Below, piece by piece: positions 24,149-34,038 of a stretch of 41,195 nt of DNA (its first letter is position 1; each line of letters starts with the position of its first letter). Both the position numbers and the translations under genes were made by a program. Location: assembly GCA_017651245.1 (NCBI GenBank), contig JAGCDQ010000044.1, positions 1 to 41,195 on the forward strand, given 5' to 3'. This stretch comes from Bacteroidaceae bacterium (GTDB lineage: Bacteria; Bacteroidota; Bacteroidia; Bacteroidales; Bacteroidaceae). The notes under the pieces are model-generated. The model worked only from the letters and a program-made list of their open reading frames with translations. It was not told the origin of the DNA and did not search any database.

Positions 24149-24897
24149 TATTCCCAGTTACCAGCCATCTTGTTGTTCGTGTCCTCAAGGTCACCGATAC
24201 GGAGTCCGTACCATTCACCATCTGTCTGGTCCTCGTTGTCGAGCATCAACTCAGCACGGTTTCTGTGGCGTTTCTTCAAATCAGCCTTCACGCTCTTGAC
24301 TTTCTTTTCGTTCATGCCGTCCATATAGTCGTCCAGACGTGCACGGAATTCAACGAGCATATCAAACTCATTTGACTTCATGTTAAACTGAGCCTTCTTA
24401 CGCAGCTCAATGATACCCTGGTAAATCGTGTCATACACAGATGGATCGAAAGTGGAGCGCACCACGAAGAAAGAACCATCAGCTGGACGACCTATTGGCA
24501 CATACTTCATTGAGTCAGGATTAGCAATACCCAACTTCTCAGCAGCGGTCATCCAAATAGTGTCACGTCTGATGAGGCCCTTTGCGACAGCCTCCTTTTC
24601 AGTCATACCTGCCTCCAATTGATCATCAGTCAACTCACCTTCCTTGATGATCTTATCAACGGTCTTACCGTTTTTCACAAAGTCAATCAAAGAGTCGATG
24701 GTGCCACAATACTCACCAAAAGTCATCTTGTACTGCTCTTCTGCGTTACGGATGTCCATCAGACGAGCAATAACGATTTTCTCACGAGCTGCCTTCTCTT
24801 CATCAAAGGCAATGTCGCTGTAGATGCTGTAGAAGCATGCTGCGACCAGACCTAATGCACATACGACAAGAAGTCCATTAATTACACTTTTTTTCAT
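24148..24897 (-). CDS. Conserved membrane-anchored protein of unknown function
   Basis: A 249-aa protein from the ATG at 24895-24897 (MKKSVINGLLVVCALGLVAACFYSIY). A frame extends upstream but lacks a sensible start. One N-terminal membrane helix (about 6-27) is followed directly by a long charged helix with IARLMDIRNAEEQYKMTFGEYC. That is the layout of type II secretion pseudopilins, although no prepilin peptidase site (G-F-T-x-x-E) is visible. The rest is mixed and acidic. It precedes DUF3822 and rsmD on the same strand. Beyond this resemblance I do not recognise it. Confidence 0.75.
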   Translation of the reverse strand: MKKSVINGLLVVCALGLVAACFYSIYSDIAFDEEKAAREKIVIARLMDIRNAEEQYKMTFGEYCGTIDSLIDFVKNGKTVDKIIKEGELTDDQLEAGMTEKEAVAKGLIRRDTIWMTAAEKLGIANPDSMKYVPIGRPADGSFFVVRSTFDPSVYDTIYQGIIELRKKAQFNMKSNEFDMLVEFRARLDDYMDGMNEKKVKSVKADLKKRHRNRAELMLDNEDQTDGEWYGLRIGDLEDTNNKMAGNWE

Positions 24898-25003
24898 GAT
24901 ATGGTTGTTAATTTTTTGTTGTTTACACACTTTTTTACGGTCCCAAAAGCAAGTTTTTTGCCTCACTTATGGTCCACTCCATGAATAATCACTATATTCG
25001 TTG

Positions 25004-25011
25004 CAAAAATA
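25004..25011 (-). promoter_or_regulatory. -7 element upstream of the membrane-anchored protein gene
   Basis: Reads TATTTTTG on the minus strand, about 107 bases before the start at 24897. No TTTG at the expected -33 distance, so the assignment is tentative. Confidence 0.4.
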
Positions 25012-25062
25012 GTGCAAAAAATTCAATTGCGCCCACAACTTTCAGATTTTTTTTCAAAAAAG

Positions 25063-26574
25063 ATGATAAAAGACTATTTAAAAGACCTCATTTTGCATCA
25101 TTTCGGACTAAAACCGACAGAAGACCAGTCAAAAGTTATTGACTCGCTCTGTCAGTTCATCCTAACACCCGATGCAGAATCAGTGTTCATCCTGAGAGGT
25201 TTTGCCGGCACAGGAAAGACTTCGCTGGTGAGTGCTCTCGTCAAGACGATGGAACAGCTCGAACGCGAGTGTGTGCTCATGGCACCCACAGGACGTGCCG
25301 CCAAAGTCCTTTCCCTCTATGCAGACCACCCTTCATTCACCATCCATAAGCGTATTTATCGTCAGAAGTCCATCGACAAGGATTCCATCTTCACCCTCAA
25401 CTACAATATGAGGCAGAATCTTCTCTTTATCTGCGACGAAGCATCCATGATTGCCAACGACGAATACCTCTCAGGCAGTCTCTATGGAACAGGACGTCTT
25501 TTAGATGATTTGGTTCACTTCGTCTATGGTGGCAAAGGGTGTCGGCTTATTCTGATGGGAGACACCGCCCAACTACCTCCCGTCGGTGATGATGAAAGTC
25601 CTGCCCTATCCGACGAATACATGAGCGGTTATGGGCTTCGAGTCGTTAGCCACACCCTCACTGAGGTGGTGCGACAAGCTGAAGAATCAGGAATCCTCTG
25701 GAACGCCACCCATCTGAGACAAGTTCTCAACAGCCAACTTTCAACGGTCAACAATCAACTTCCCCAAATACGATTCAAGAGCTTTCCCGACGTAAAGAAC
25801 ATATCAGGCAATGAACTGATAGAAGTCCTCGAAGAGTGCTACCATCGTGACGGAGAGGACGACACCATTGTCGTGACTCGCAGCAACAAGCGTGCCAACA
25901 TCTACAACAATGGCATTCGTGCCCAAATCCTCTGGCGAGAAGAAGCCCTCGAAAGTAGCGATATGCTCATGGTTGTCAAGAACAATTATTATTGGACAGA
26001 AAAACTGGCACTTGAATTGCTGGCGAATGCGAAAGCAGAAGGCAAGACACCTGAAGAAGCTGAGGCTGTTCCTTTCGATTTTATTGCCAATGGTGACACA
26101 GCCATCATTCGTCGCATTCGCAAAGAGCGCAACTTCTATGGTTTCACTTTTGCGGACACCACTTTGGAGTTCCCCGATTACGATGGTTTCACACTCGAAA
26201 CCACCGTCCTGCTCGACACACTCCAGTCCGAAGCCCCTGCCCTCACGAAAGAGCAGCAAGACAACCTCTACAACCGCATCATGGAAGATTATGAGGGTGA
26301 CCCCACCCTACGCTCCAAACAAGACAAACTCAAAGCCCTGCGCCAAGATCCTTACTATAATGCTCTTCAGATCAAGTACGCCTATGCCATCACCTGTCAC
26401 AAAGCGCAAGGTGGACAATGGACCAACGTATTTATTGACCAAGGGTATATGACGGAAGAAATGCTCTCCCCCGATTATTTCCGTTGGCTCTACACCGCCA
26501 TCACACGCGCCACCACACGGGTCTTTTTCGTGAACTGGCCCCAAGAGCAAATCATGGGAAAGTTGGAGGAATGA
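25063..26574 (+). CDS. RecD/PIF1-like ATP-dependent DNA helicase
   Basis: A 503-aa superfamily 1B helicase. Walker A is RGFAGTGKTS (residues 45-54). Walker B is LLFICDEASMI, motif III is LILMGDTAQLPPVGDDES, and the C-terminal UvrD_C_2-like module has YAITCHKAQGGQW and LYTAITRATTRVFFVNW. It lacks the N-terminal OB and HhH domains of full-length RecD2, so it is the short stand-alone form common in Bacteroidetes. I start at MIKDYLKDLI (25063); an upstream in-frame ATG at 25012 adds a sequence without family resemblance. Residues about 222-234 come from a five-heptad run (25728-25762). Confidence 0.9.
   Translation: MIKDYLKDLILHHFGLKPTEDQSKVIDSLCQFILTPDAESVFILRGFAGTGKTSLVSALVKTMEQLERECVLMAPTGRAAKVLSLYADHPSFTIHKRIYRQKSIDKDSIFTLNYNMRQNLLFICDEASMIANDEYLSGSLYGTGRLLDDLVHFVYGGKGCRLILMGDTAQLPPVGDDESPALSDEYMSGYGLRVVSHTLTEVVRQAEESGILWNATHLRQVLNSQLSTVNNQLPQIRFKSFPDVKNISGNELIEVLEECYHRDGEDDTIVVTRSNKRANIYNNGIRAQILWREEALESSDMLMVVKNNYYWTEKLALELLANAKAEGKTPEEAEAVPFDFIANGDTAIIRRIRKERNFYGFTFADTTLEFPDYDGFTLETTVLLDTLQSEAPALTKEQQDNLYNRIMEDYEGDPTLRSKQDKLKALRQDPYYNALQIKYAYAITCHKAQGGQWTNVFIDQGYMTEEMLSPDYFRWLYTAITRATTRVFFVNWPQEQIMGKLEE
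25728..25762. repeat. Five heptads inside the helicase gene
   Basis: CAACAGC, CAACTTT, CAACGGT, CAACAAT and CAACTTC: CAAC recurs at 25728, 25735, 25742, 25749 and 25756, an exact 7-base period. Encodes the polar segment SQLSTVNNQL between conserved helicase motifs. Confidence 0.88.
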
Positions 26575-26593
26575 AAAGAAAGTCGTAACTTTG
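26563..26593 (+). promoter_or_regulatory. luxS promoter
   Basis: TTGG at 26563-26566 and TAACTTTG at 26586-26593 with a 19-base spacer. The -33 part overlaps the end of the helicase gene. The luxS ATG is 30 bases downstream of the -7 box. Confidence 0.65.
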
Positions 26594-26622
26594 CACCACA
26601 AAAACAAACAATAAAAATCATT

Positions 26623-27117
26623 ATGGAAGTCATACAAAGTTTCACCATCGACCACACCCAGCTGAAGCCAGGCATCTACGTGTCTCGTGAAGACAAAGGT
26701 TTCACCACTTTCGACCTGCGCATCACAGAACCCAATAAAGAGCCAGCCGTTGCTCCTGCTGCCATCCATAGTTTGGAACACCTGATGGCCACATGGTTCC
26801 GCAATTCTGAAGCAAAGGAAGATGTGGTGTATGTTGGTCCTATGGGATGTCTCACAGGAATGTATATCATTATGACTGGAACCTACACGGTGGAGGATAT
26901 GCGTCGCCTGACCATCGAGTGCCTTCAATGGATTCTCACCCAGACAGAAGTGCCCGCCACGCGTCCTGAAGCCTGTGGAAACTATCTGCTTCACGACCTT
27001 CCTATGTGCAAGTGGGAAAGTGCCCGCTATCTCGATCGTTTGCAACACGATTTCCACAGCGAGTACACCAAACTTCAGATTACCCTCAACGATGGGAAGG
27101 TCTTTGCCGATGCATAG
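26623..27117 (+). CDS. luxS: S-ribosylhomocysteine lyase LuxS
   Basis: LuxS cleaves S-ribosylhomocysteine to homocysteine and DPD, recycling SAM by-products and producing the AI-2 precursor. The 164-aa protein has the metal ligands in HSLEHL (His-x-x-x-His) and HDL near the C-terminus. The catalytic Cys is in GPMGCLTGMY, and the substrate loop is FDLRITEPN. The family more usually has GCRTGFY or GCQTGFY, so Leu and Met here are mild variants. All catalytic residues are present. It has its own promoter and faces a convergent outer-membrane gene. Confidence 0.96.
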   Translation: MEVIQSFTIDHTQLKPGIYVSREDKGFTTFDLRITEPNKEPAVAPAAIHSLEHLMATWFRNSEAKEDVVYVGPMGCLTGMYIIMTGTYTVEDMRRLTIECLQWILTQTEVPATRPEACGNYLLHDLPMCKWESARYLDRLQHDFHSEYTKLQITLNDGKVFADA

Positions 27118-27147
27118 ACAAAAGTGTGATGAAACACAGACTTTGTC
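27117..27147. terminator. Hairpin between convergent luxS and outer-membrane gene
   Basis: GACAAA (27117-27122) pairs with TTTGTC (27142-27147), with GTGTG/CACA pairing inside. No T tract follows, so terminator activity is uncertain. Confidence 0.35.
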
Positions 27148-27153
27148 GGCAGG

Positions 27154-28107
27154 CTATTGATTCTGTTTCAAGCTATACTTCACAGTCATCTTCACAAATG
27201 GTTTTACCTTATCGCGTAAAATCATGTAACTGTGATTATATCCACTTTCGCGCAGACGTCCATAAAACGGCAGTTCCATCCCCATACCCACATTTAACGC
27301 CAATTCTTTTGTGGCCTGCACATCGGCAAACAAGCCCAGACGCTCTGACACTTGGCTGTACATCGCCTTCTTAGGCAAACCCTCTGTCTTGGGACGGAAA
27401 TAGAACTTATCTGTCTCCAACTCCAAGCCTAACGAATACTTCACTTTGGGTGATGCCTGATAATAAAGATAGTTGTATGCCTCCATACAGTTGATGCTCC
27501 AACGGTCATCAAACTTGTGCGAATAAATAATCATCGGATAGAGCGGCCACGACACAGCTGTGCCCACAAGACAGACAGCGCCTACCCCAAGAACCGTTCG
27601 TTGATTGTGTGTCAGCATCAAGATACCCCCCACAATACCCGAGGCATTCTCATAGCCATATTGCGAAAAGTTGCCAGTACCCATACCCATCAGCGTCAAT
27701 GGCTTGCCAAAAGCCAAGAGATTGTAGGTCAATGACAACGTGCCGCCATAGTGATGGTGTGCTGTCGGCATTTCGAATCCCAGCTTCTTCGTCTCCCACT
27801 CTGTGCGCAATTCACGATTGCTGAAGTTGTAAAATGGTGAGACTGACAAAGCAAACATTTTGTTCGAATACAACTTCACGCTCGATTTCACCTTCACGTT
27901 CACTCCACGATGTATGCGTCCTCCAGCCAATCGTTCACCCTCTTCCGATTTCCAAGTGAAATTCGTGTTGGTGGCACCATCCACAGTTGCTGACAGGCTG
28001 AACTTTTCCCTTGGGTCACTTAACTGCGCAAACATACTCATGGAACAAAGCGACAGTCCCATGATCCATAGAAACACTTTCATCTGCTGTATTTTCTCTG
28101 TTATCAT
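27154..28107 (-). CDS. Putative outer membrane protein (DUF6268-like barrel)
   Basis: A 317-aa protein. I choose the ATG at 28105-28107, four bases beyond the stop of the large barrel gene, which gives MITEKIQQMKVFLWIMGLSLCSMSMFAQ as a signal peptide. The ATG at 28083 is the alternative. The mature part alternates hydrophobic and polar residues in beta-strand fashion (VKSSVKLYSNKMFALSVSPFYNF, YGGTLSLTYNLLAFG) and ends VKPFVKMTVKYSLKQNQ, like a small barrel. It resembles Bacteroidetes DUF6268 barrels by general pattern only. Tight spacing suggests coupled translation with the upstream barrel gene. Confidence 0.7.
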   Translation of the reverse strand: MITEKIQQMKVFLWIMGLSLCSMSMFAQLSDPREKFSLSATVDGATNTNFTWKSEEGERLAGGRIHRGVNVKVKSSVKLYSNKMFALSVSPFYNFSNRELRTEWETKKLGFEMPTAHHHYGGTLSLTYNLLAFGKPLTLMGMGTGNFSQYGYENASGIVGGILMLTHNQRTVLGVGAVCLVGTAVSWPLYPMIIYSHKFDDRWSINCMEAYNYLYYQASPKVKYSLGLELETDKFYFRPKTEGLPKKAMYSQVSERLGLFADVQATKELALNVGMGMELPFYGRLRESGYNHSYMILRDKVKPFVKMTVKYSLKQNQ

Positions 28108-28111
28108 AATC

Positions 28112-31100
28112 TTACATTCTTCCTCTTCTTGCACTTTGACGACCACCAAACATATTGAGGCGATAGCTGAGGTGCAGGATGGCATAACTGGTGATGGCAT
28201 TCACCTCACGGTCCGTCCATCCGTTGGCATTGACGGTACGTGTGAAGTTCGACTGCTCATGAAGAATATCATACCATTGGAGCATCACGGTCAGCTTCTT
28301 GCCACGCAAGAAAGCATGAGATAACTGAGCATTCCAAAGCAATTCGTTGGTGTTCAGCGACTGGTCGCTATACCCTCGTTTGCTGTACATATGAAAGTCA
28401 GTGGAAAGGCTGGTGCCCCACGAGAAGGTGATTTTCGTGTTGCCACCATACTGGAAGTTCCATGTGGTCAAGTTGCGTGATGCTTGCAGTTCGTTCTCTG
28501 TACGGGCATAAGTGATATTCGTGTTCAGCGAGAAACTGATATTCTTTTTGCGGAAACTCAACGAGATTGACGGCGTGAGATTGTAGGAATGGGTGACGTT
28601 GCGTTGCGATGAAGCATCTCGATTCAGATTGACAAACGAGACATGATGGTTGTAGTTGCCTCGTACGGAACCACTCACATCCCAGCGATTCAGGGTGTCG
28701 AGTGAAATATTGAATGTAGCACCACCATTCGCACTCCAGTTGCCATTGAAGTTTTCAGGTCGAGAAATGCGTCCACCTGTTTCCTCGTTGTAGGTGACGA
28801 TGTTACCCACAGAATTTCTGGTGCTTCTTACACTGGCGTTGGTGCTGTAGCTCCATCGACGTTGCGCCTTGGGGATGGTGTTGCCCAAGCTGTCCTCCAC
28901 ATACTTGGGCACACTTTGCCTTTGGTAGTTGACGTCAAAGTTAGTGGTGAACGAAGGCTTCAATCCTGGATTACCCATCGTGATGGAAAGCGGGTTGGTG
29001 TCATCGTAAATGTTGAGGAGCTGGGTGATGGATGGTTGCTGCGTCTGTCCACGCAAGGTCACTTGCAGGTTGCTCTGCTGGGTGAAGCGATAGCGCATAT
29101 TGAGCGTGGGTGAGTAATTCGTGACGGTACGGACCGTATCCACAGGACGCCCCAGATATTGCTGTATGTAGTGCGAACGCTGAGGTTGGGCAGACACACC
29201 CACATTCAGGTTGATTTTATTGCGCACCAGTCGCAACTGTAGATTGATGTTATGTCCATACTCCGTGCGTTCCGAGTATCGGCTCAGACGCGTGGAGAGA
29301 TATTCCTCGTAGGGGTTCTCAAGGAAGCCGAACAACCGTCCCCAATCGCGATATTCCTGCAAGGCGGCATTGAACGCCTCCTCACCAATATCTGGGAAGT
29401 CGTAAGTCAGAGGGTCATTTTTCTGATGGCTGTAACGGAAATTGTAGTTCACCTGCAAGAAAATACCCTGCGAACCTGCATTGCGTTGATTGCCTCCACC
29501 ACGGTTGCCACCACCGCCGCCAGGACCGCCACCGCCAGGACCACCACCCTGGTTTCCACCGCCACGATTACCTCCACCCTGGAAGCCGCCCCTGTATCCT
29601 CTCTGGTTGGCTTGAGGAAGGATGCTGTCAGTACTCAGCGTGTCCACTGGCTCTGGCTTGGGCTTGAAGATATAGAGCGGTTCCGTATAGGTGATGCCCA
29701 CATTGTAATTGAAGTTGTTGTTGGGCGAAGCCGTGTATCGGTTGGTCTGATAGGTCGAGTCATTGCCTGTTACATTCAGGGTCTTGTAAAGGTGCACCAT
29801 CGAGAGGTTGGCATTTCGGTTGCTGTTTTTACTGTAGCTGATATTGCCGTTGACAGCCAAGTTGCGTCCATTATTGCTGAAGCGACGATGCAACTGCAAC
29901 TGTGTGCTGAGATTCGTGTTTTCGCCATAACTCATCGACTTGTTCTGCCGACCATTGACAATCAGTCCCAATTCGTTCATCGTGTTCAGTCCCTCATTGC
30001 TCAGAGGATTCCTCACGTATTCGAAAGGGTCAGCGTTGAACGAGGCATTGGACGAATGACTGCGGCTGTCGCTGGTCGAGAAAGTCACGTTGGGACGGAA
30101 AGAGAGTGTGGTGACCGAGTCGATGGTCCATTGCAGGTTCATGTTTCCCGTCCAACTATTGTTGCGAGAGTAGCTTTGGCTGATGCTGTTGGAGAATGCA
30201 CCTCCTCGCGTTCTGACGAAGTTCTCCGACCCAGTGCGGTTCCAGTTGTCAGCTGTGCTGTGGGTCCAAGTCACGCGTCCACTCATTTTCAAGTTCTTGT
30301 CATTCTCATAGCTTCCATCCAGAGCGGCTGTCTGCGTGTTGCGCTGTCCGTTGCCATTACCTCTTCCTCGTCCTCCTCGTCCTGAGAAGTTTCGGTCGTT
30401 CACGTTGTTGGCATTGCCCATAAATGTATAACGCATTGCTCCAAAGGGCTTCATGGCGGTCAATCGGATGCCATAACGATTATCTGTACCATAACCCAAG
30501 TCTGGGTTGGCTTGCAAACCGCGTCGGGCGCTCTTCTTGGTGGTGAACTCCATCACAAAGTCATCCTCACCATCGTCAATGCCCGTCAGTCGTGAGAGGT
30601 CGCTCTTCTCATCATACACCTTCACCTTGTCAATGACATAGGAAGGCAAGTTCTTCATCACAGCGCTATTGTTTCCTGTCATGAAATCACGTCCATCCAA
30701 CTTGAATCGCTTCACTTGCTTGCCATTGACGGTGATGCCTCCATTCTCATCAATCTCTGCACCAGGCAGCACCTCCACCAACGCCTCGATAACCGCTCCC
30801 TCAGGCACTGTGAAGGCATCGGCATTATAAATCAAGGTGTCATCCTTGACCACCATCTTGGGAAGGTTGGCAGTGACGACCGCATCATCCAATTCCTTGA
30901 TTTCAGGGTTCAGGGAGATGGTGCCCAAAGACATATTTGATCGTCCTTTCTTCTCAAATGGAACCATTCGTGGTTCGAAACCGAGGAACGAGAGTTTCAG
31001 CACATAAGTGCCTGAATTGATAGAAGCAAAGCTGAAACGTCCATTCTGGTCAGAATAGGCTCCCTTGACAAAAGTGGTGTCAGTCCTGTTGCGTCGCGTG

Positions 31101-31273
31101 GTGATTTCGTACAATTGCAAGGTGGTGTTGGAAAGTGGATCAGCTGTTGAGTTGTCTATAACACGTCCACTAACAGACTCATTCCTGTTCTGTTGCGCAG
31201 CTACAGGCAATCCTCCAGCAAATAGGAGAATCACCAACAAAGCGATATATCGTGTAAATGGGAATTGTTTCAT
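28112..31273 (-). CDS. Outer membrane beta-barrel protein (TonB-dependent receptor-like), paralogue of 19566-22556
   Basis: A 1053-aa protein starting MKQFPFTRYIALLVILLFAGGLPVAAQQ, a clear signal peptide; the frame before 31273 lacks one. The carboxypeptidase-regulatory-like domain (SGRVIDNSTADPLSNTTLQL) is followed by a plug-like region with VVTANLPKMVVKDDTLIYNADAF and ITVNGKQVKRFKLDGRDF, then a Tyr/Asn-rich barrel. It shares IDDGEDDFVMEFTTKK-type motifs with the other barrel, so they are paralogues. A Gly/Asn/Arg/Pro-rich insert lies within the barrel (coding bases about 29480-29610), with a smaller GRGGRGRGNGNG insert earlier. Ligand unknown. The barrel ends in GGRQSARRGRM. A small barrel gene follows after four bases. 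Confidence 0.85.
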   Translation of the reverse strand: MKQFPFTRYIALLVILLFAGGLPVAAQQNRNESVSGRVIDNSTADPLSNTTLQLYEITTRRNRTDTTFVKGAYSDQNGRFSFASINSGTYVLKLSFLGFEPRMVPFEKKGRSNMSLGTISLNPEIKELDDAVVTANLPKMVVKDDTLIYNADAFTVPEGAVIEALVEVLPGAEIDENGGITVNGKQVKRFKLDGRDFMTGNNSAVMKNLPSYVIDKVKVYDEKSDLSRLTGIDDGEDDFVMEFTTKKSARRGLQANPDLGYGTDNRYGIRLTAMKPFGAMRYTFMGNANNVNDRNFSGRGGRGRGNGNGQRNTQTAALDGSYENDKNLKMSGRVTWTHSTADNWNRTGSENFVRTRGGAFSNSISQSYSRNNSWTGNMNLQWTIDSVTTLSFRPNVTFSTSDSRSHSSNASFNADPFEYVRNPLSNEGLNTMNELGLIVNGRQNKSMSYGENTNLSTQLQLHRRFSNNGRNLAVNGNISYSKNSNRNANLSMVHLYKTLNVTGNDSTYQTNRYTASPNNNFNYNVGITYTEPLYIFKPKPEPVDTLSTDSILPQANQRGYRGGFQGGGNRGGGNQGGGPGGGGPGGGGGNRGGGNQRNAGSQGIFLQVNYNFRYSHQKNDPLTYDFPDIGEEAFNAALQEYRDWGRLFGFLENPYEEYLSTRLSRYSERTEYGHNINLQLRLVRNKINLNVGVSAQPQRSHYIQQYLGRPVDTVRTVTNYSPTLNMRYRFTQQSNLQVTLRGQTQQPSITQLLNIYDDTNPLSITMGNPGLKPSFTTNFDVNYQRQSVPKYVEDSLGNTIPKAQRRWSYSTNASVRSTRNSVGNIVTYNEETGGRISRPENFNGNWSANGGATFNISLDTLNRWDVSGSVRGNYNHHVSFVNLNRDASSQRNVTHSYNLTPSISLSFRKKNISFSLNTNITYARTENELQASRNLTTWNFQYGGNTKITFSWGTSLSTDFHMYSKRGYSDQSLNTNELLWNAQLSHAFLRGKKLTVMLQWYDILHEQSNFTRTVNANGWTDREVNAITSYAILHLSYRLNMFGGRQSARRGRM

Positions 31274-31330
31274 ATATTCTATATGACCCTCAAACATGCC
31301 AAAGGTTAAGAGACGCTCCCCTATTTGAAG

Positions 31331-31362
31331 AAAAAAATCCCTCCCACGCATGGTGGAAGGGA
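31331..31362 (-). terminator. alaS terminator
   Basis: On the minus strand TCCCTTCCAC pairs with GTGGGAGGGA (one G-T wobble) around a five-base loop, followed by seven T. Lies just after the alaS stop at 31369. Confidence 0.85.
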
Positions 31363-31368
31363 AATTTC

Positions 31369-33987
31369 TTATTTCGTTGCATCTTCAACAATCTTATCAA
31401 CAGCAGCCTTCAGACCATCAGGATTCTTACCACCTGCTGTGGCGAAATGGGGCTGACCGCCGCCACCACCTTGGATGAGCTTGCCTGCCTCACGCACATA
31501 CTGACCAGCGTTCTTTCCCTCTGCCACAAGGTCGTTAGAGATAGAGACAGTCAAAGTGGGTTTGCCAGCCGCTTCACTACCGATGACCACGAGCAAGTGC
31601 TCTGGGAACTGGCTGCGGAGCTGGAAGGCGATATCCTTCACATGTTGTGCCTCCATTGGCAGCACACCAGAGATGACCTTCACGCCATTCACTTCACGCG
31701 CTTTCTCAATGAGCAGCTTCTTCAGTTCCTGTGCCTTCTGAGCCTTGAACTCATCCACCTGAGCCTGCAACTCCTTGTTCTCGGCAATCGCTCTCTGAAC
31801 CGTTGCCATCAAGTCTGGTGCATTGTTGAGCAAGCCCTTCAGGTCGGTCATGAAGTCCTGCATCTTGTCGAGGGTTTCCTCCACAGCCTTGCCTGTGATT
31901 GCCTCAATACGACGCACACCAGCGGCGATGCTGCTTTCGCTCGTGATTCTCATCATACCCAGACGGCCTGTGCTCTGTGCGTGGCAACCACCACAGAACT
32001 CCACACTTGTGCCGAACTGAACCACACGCACCTTGTCGCCATACTTCTCGCCAAACAACGCGATAGCACCCAATTCTTTGGCTTTCTCGATAGGATAATC
32101 ACGATATTCCTTCAATGAGATGTCCTCGCGAATCTTGGCATTCACCAAGTGCTCCACCTCACGAATCTGCTCTGGAGTGACCTTCTCGAAGTGAGAGAAG
32201 TCGAAACGGAGTCCGTCTGCTGTGACGAGCGAACCTTTCTGTTCCACGTGGGTGCCGAGCACCTCACGAAGTGCCTCGTCGAGCAAGTGCGTACAAGTGT
32301 GGTTGGCTTCAATCGCGCGACGCTTCTCCACATCCACACAAGCCATGAACTCAGCCTCTGGCTGCTCTGGGAGCTTATCCACGATATGAATGGCCACACC
32401 ATTTTCCTTCTTGGTGTCGAGCACCTGAATCTCCTCATTCTCGCTGACCAGCACACCCTGGTCACCTACTTCACCACCCATCTCGCCATAGAAAGGCGTC
32501 GTGTCGAGGATGACCTCGTATGCCGTGCGCTTCTTCTGCTGCACCTCTCTATATTTAATAATGTGGGCAGGATGCTCCGTATAGTCATAACCCACAAACT
32601 CGCTCTCTGCATCGTTGAGAACCACCCAGTCGCCCAGTTTCACCTCAGCAGCGTTGCGGGCACGGTTCTTCTGTTCCTGCATGCACACATCAAAGCCCTT
32701 CTCATCCACTGTGAGACCCTGCTCACGACAAATCAGCTCTGTCAAGTCGAGTGGGAAGCCGAAGGTGTCGAAGAGTGTGAACGCCTTGTCGCCAGCAATC
32801 TCAGTCTTGCCAGCAGCCTTCGTCTCATCGATGACGCCCTGCAAGAGCTTGATACCGTTCTCCAACGTGCGGAGGAAGGAACTTTCCTCTTCCTGCATCA
32901 CCCTCATCACCAGTTTCTGCTGAGCAGCAATTTCTGGGAAGGCATCGCCCATCTCAGCCACAAGGGTTGGCACGAGCTTATAGATGAATGCCTCCTTTTG
33001 GTCGAGGAAGGTGTAGCCATAACGAACGGCACGGCGAAGGATGCGACGAATCACATAACCAGCCTTGGCGTTGGATGGAAGCTGACCATCCGCAATCGCG
33101 AAGGCGATGGCACGCAAGTGGTCTACCACCACGCGCATGGCGATGTCCTTCTTCTCGTCTTTTCCATATTGGCAACCTGCCATATCGCCCAACACCTTGA
33201 TGAGGGGTTGGAACACATCGGTGTCGTAGTTCGAAGTCTTGCCCTGCAACGTGCGCACCAGACGTTCAAAGCCCATACCCGTATCAATCACCTTGGCTGG
33301 CAGACCCTCGAGGGAGCCGTCAGCCTTGCGGTTGTACTGCATGAACACGAGGTTCCATATCTCAATCACCTGTGGGTGGTCTTTGTTCACCAGTTCACGT
33401 CCTGGCACCTTTGCCTTCTCCTCCTCAGAACGGCTATCCACATGAATCTCTGAGCATGGTCCACAAGGTCCTGTGTCACCCATTTCCCAGAAGTTGTCAT
33501 GCTTGTTGCCGTTGATGATGTGGTCTTTGGGCAAGAACTGCTCCCAGATGGCAGCAGCCTCATCGTCACGAGAAAGTCCCTCCTCAGGGCTGCCCTCGAA
33601 CACAGTGGCATAGAGATCCTTGGGGTCAATCTTCAGCACATCCACAATGTACTCCCAAGCCCAAGAAATCGCCTCTTTCTTGAAGTAGTCACCAAACGAC
33701 CAGTTGCCCAACATCTCGAACATCGTGTGGTGATAGGTGTCATGTCCCACCTCCTCGAGGTCGTTGTGCTTACCGCTCACACGGAGGCACTTCTGCGAAT
33801 CTGCCTGACGGCGACTCTTAGGGGTCACATTGCCCAAAATGATGTCCTTGAACTGATTCATACCTGCATTGGTGAACATCAGCGTTGGGTCGTCCTTCAC
33901 GACCATCGGAGCCGATGGCACAATCAGGTGTTCCTTGCTCTCAAAAAACTTCTTGAAAGACTCACGTATCTCTTTTGCTGTCATCAT
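31369..33987 (-). CDS. alaS: Alanyl-tRNA synthetase
   Basis: AlaRS charges tRNA-Ala in the cytoplasm and edits mischarged Ser/Gly. The 872-aa protein has the class II core from [20 protein letters not shown] with [24 protein letters not shown]. The editing domain has [24 protein letters not shown] and [10 protein letters not shown] zinc-binding residues. The C-Ala domain has [18 protein letters not shown]. Length is normal. The first Met is kept because relatives start M-x-TAKEI. A heptad run (33994-34028) sits in its leader, between the ATG and the -7 box. Confidence 0.97.
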   Translation of the reverse strand: MMTAKEIRESFKKFFESKEHLIVPSAPMVVKDDPTLMFTNAGMNQFKDIILGNVTPKSRRQADSQKCLRVSGKHNDLEEVGHDTYHHTMFEMLGNWSFGDYFKKEAISWAWEYIVDVLKIDPKDLYATVFEGSPEEGLSRDDEAAAIWEQFLPKDHIINGNKHDNFWEMGDTGPCGPCSEIHVDSRSEEEKAKVPGRELVNKDHPQVIEIWNLVFMQYNRKADGSLEGLPAKVIDTGMGFERLVRTLQGKTSNYDTDVFQPLIKVLGDMAGCQYGKDEKKDIAMRVVVDHLRAIAFAIADGQLPSNAKAGYVIRRILRRAVRYGYTFLDQKEAFIYKLVPTLVAEMGDAFPEIAAQQKLVMRVMQEEESSFLRTLENGIKLLQGVIDETKAAGKTEIAGDKAFTLFDTFGFPLDLTELICREQGLTVDEKGFDVCMQEQKNRARNAAEVKLGDWVVLNDAESEFVGYDYTEHPAHIIKYREVQQKKRTAYEVILDTTPFYGEMGGEVGDQGVLVSENEEIQVLDTKKENGVAIHIVDKLPEQPEAEFMACVDVEKRRAIEANHTCTHLLDEALREVLGTHVEQKGSLVTADGLRFDFSHFEKVTPEQIREVEHLVNAKIREDISLKEYRDYPIEKAKELGAIALFGEKYGDKVRVVQFGTSVEFCGGCHAQSTGRLGMMRITSESSIAAGVRRIEAITGKAVEETLDKMQDFMTDLKGLLNNAPDLMATVQRAIAENKELQAQVDEFKAQKAQELKKLLIEKAREVNGVKVISGVLPMEAQHVKDIAFQLRSQFPEHLLVVIGSEAAGKPTLTVSISNDLVAEGKNAGQYVREAGKLIQGGGGGQPHFATAGGKNPDGLKAAVDKIVEDATK

Positions 33988-33993
33988 ATAAAG

Positions 33994-34028
33994 TTACGAT
34001 TTGACGATTTACTATTTACTATTGAGAA
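33994..34028. repeat. Five heptads in the alaS leader
   Basis: TTACGAT, TTGACGA, TTTACTA, TTTACTA and TTGAGAA, seven bases upstream of the alaS start. The TTACGAT word is the complement of the ATCGTAA word before the blaR1-like gene. Confidence 0.75.
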
Positions 34029-34038
34029 AAATCGGGTG

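Noticed and set aside
29252-30385. 377-codon open frame antisense to the second barrel gene
   Set aside because: Composition is that of an antisense shadow (runs of Thr/Ser opposite the Gly-rich insert). No start context and no family resemblance.
32149-33453. 434-codon open frame antisense to alaS
   Set aside because: The alaS frame is complete and conserved throughout; the opposite frame has no recognisable domain.
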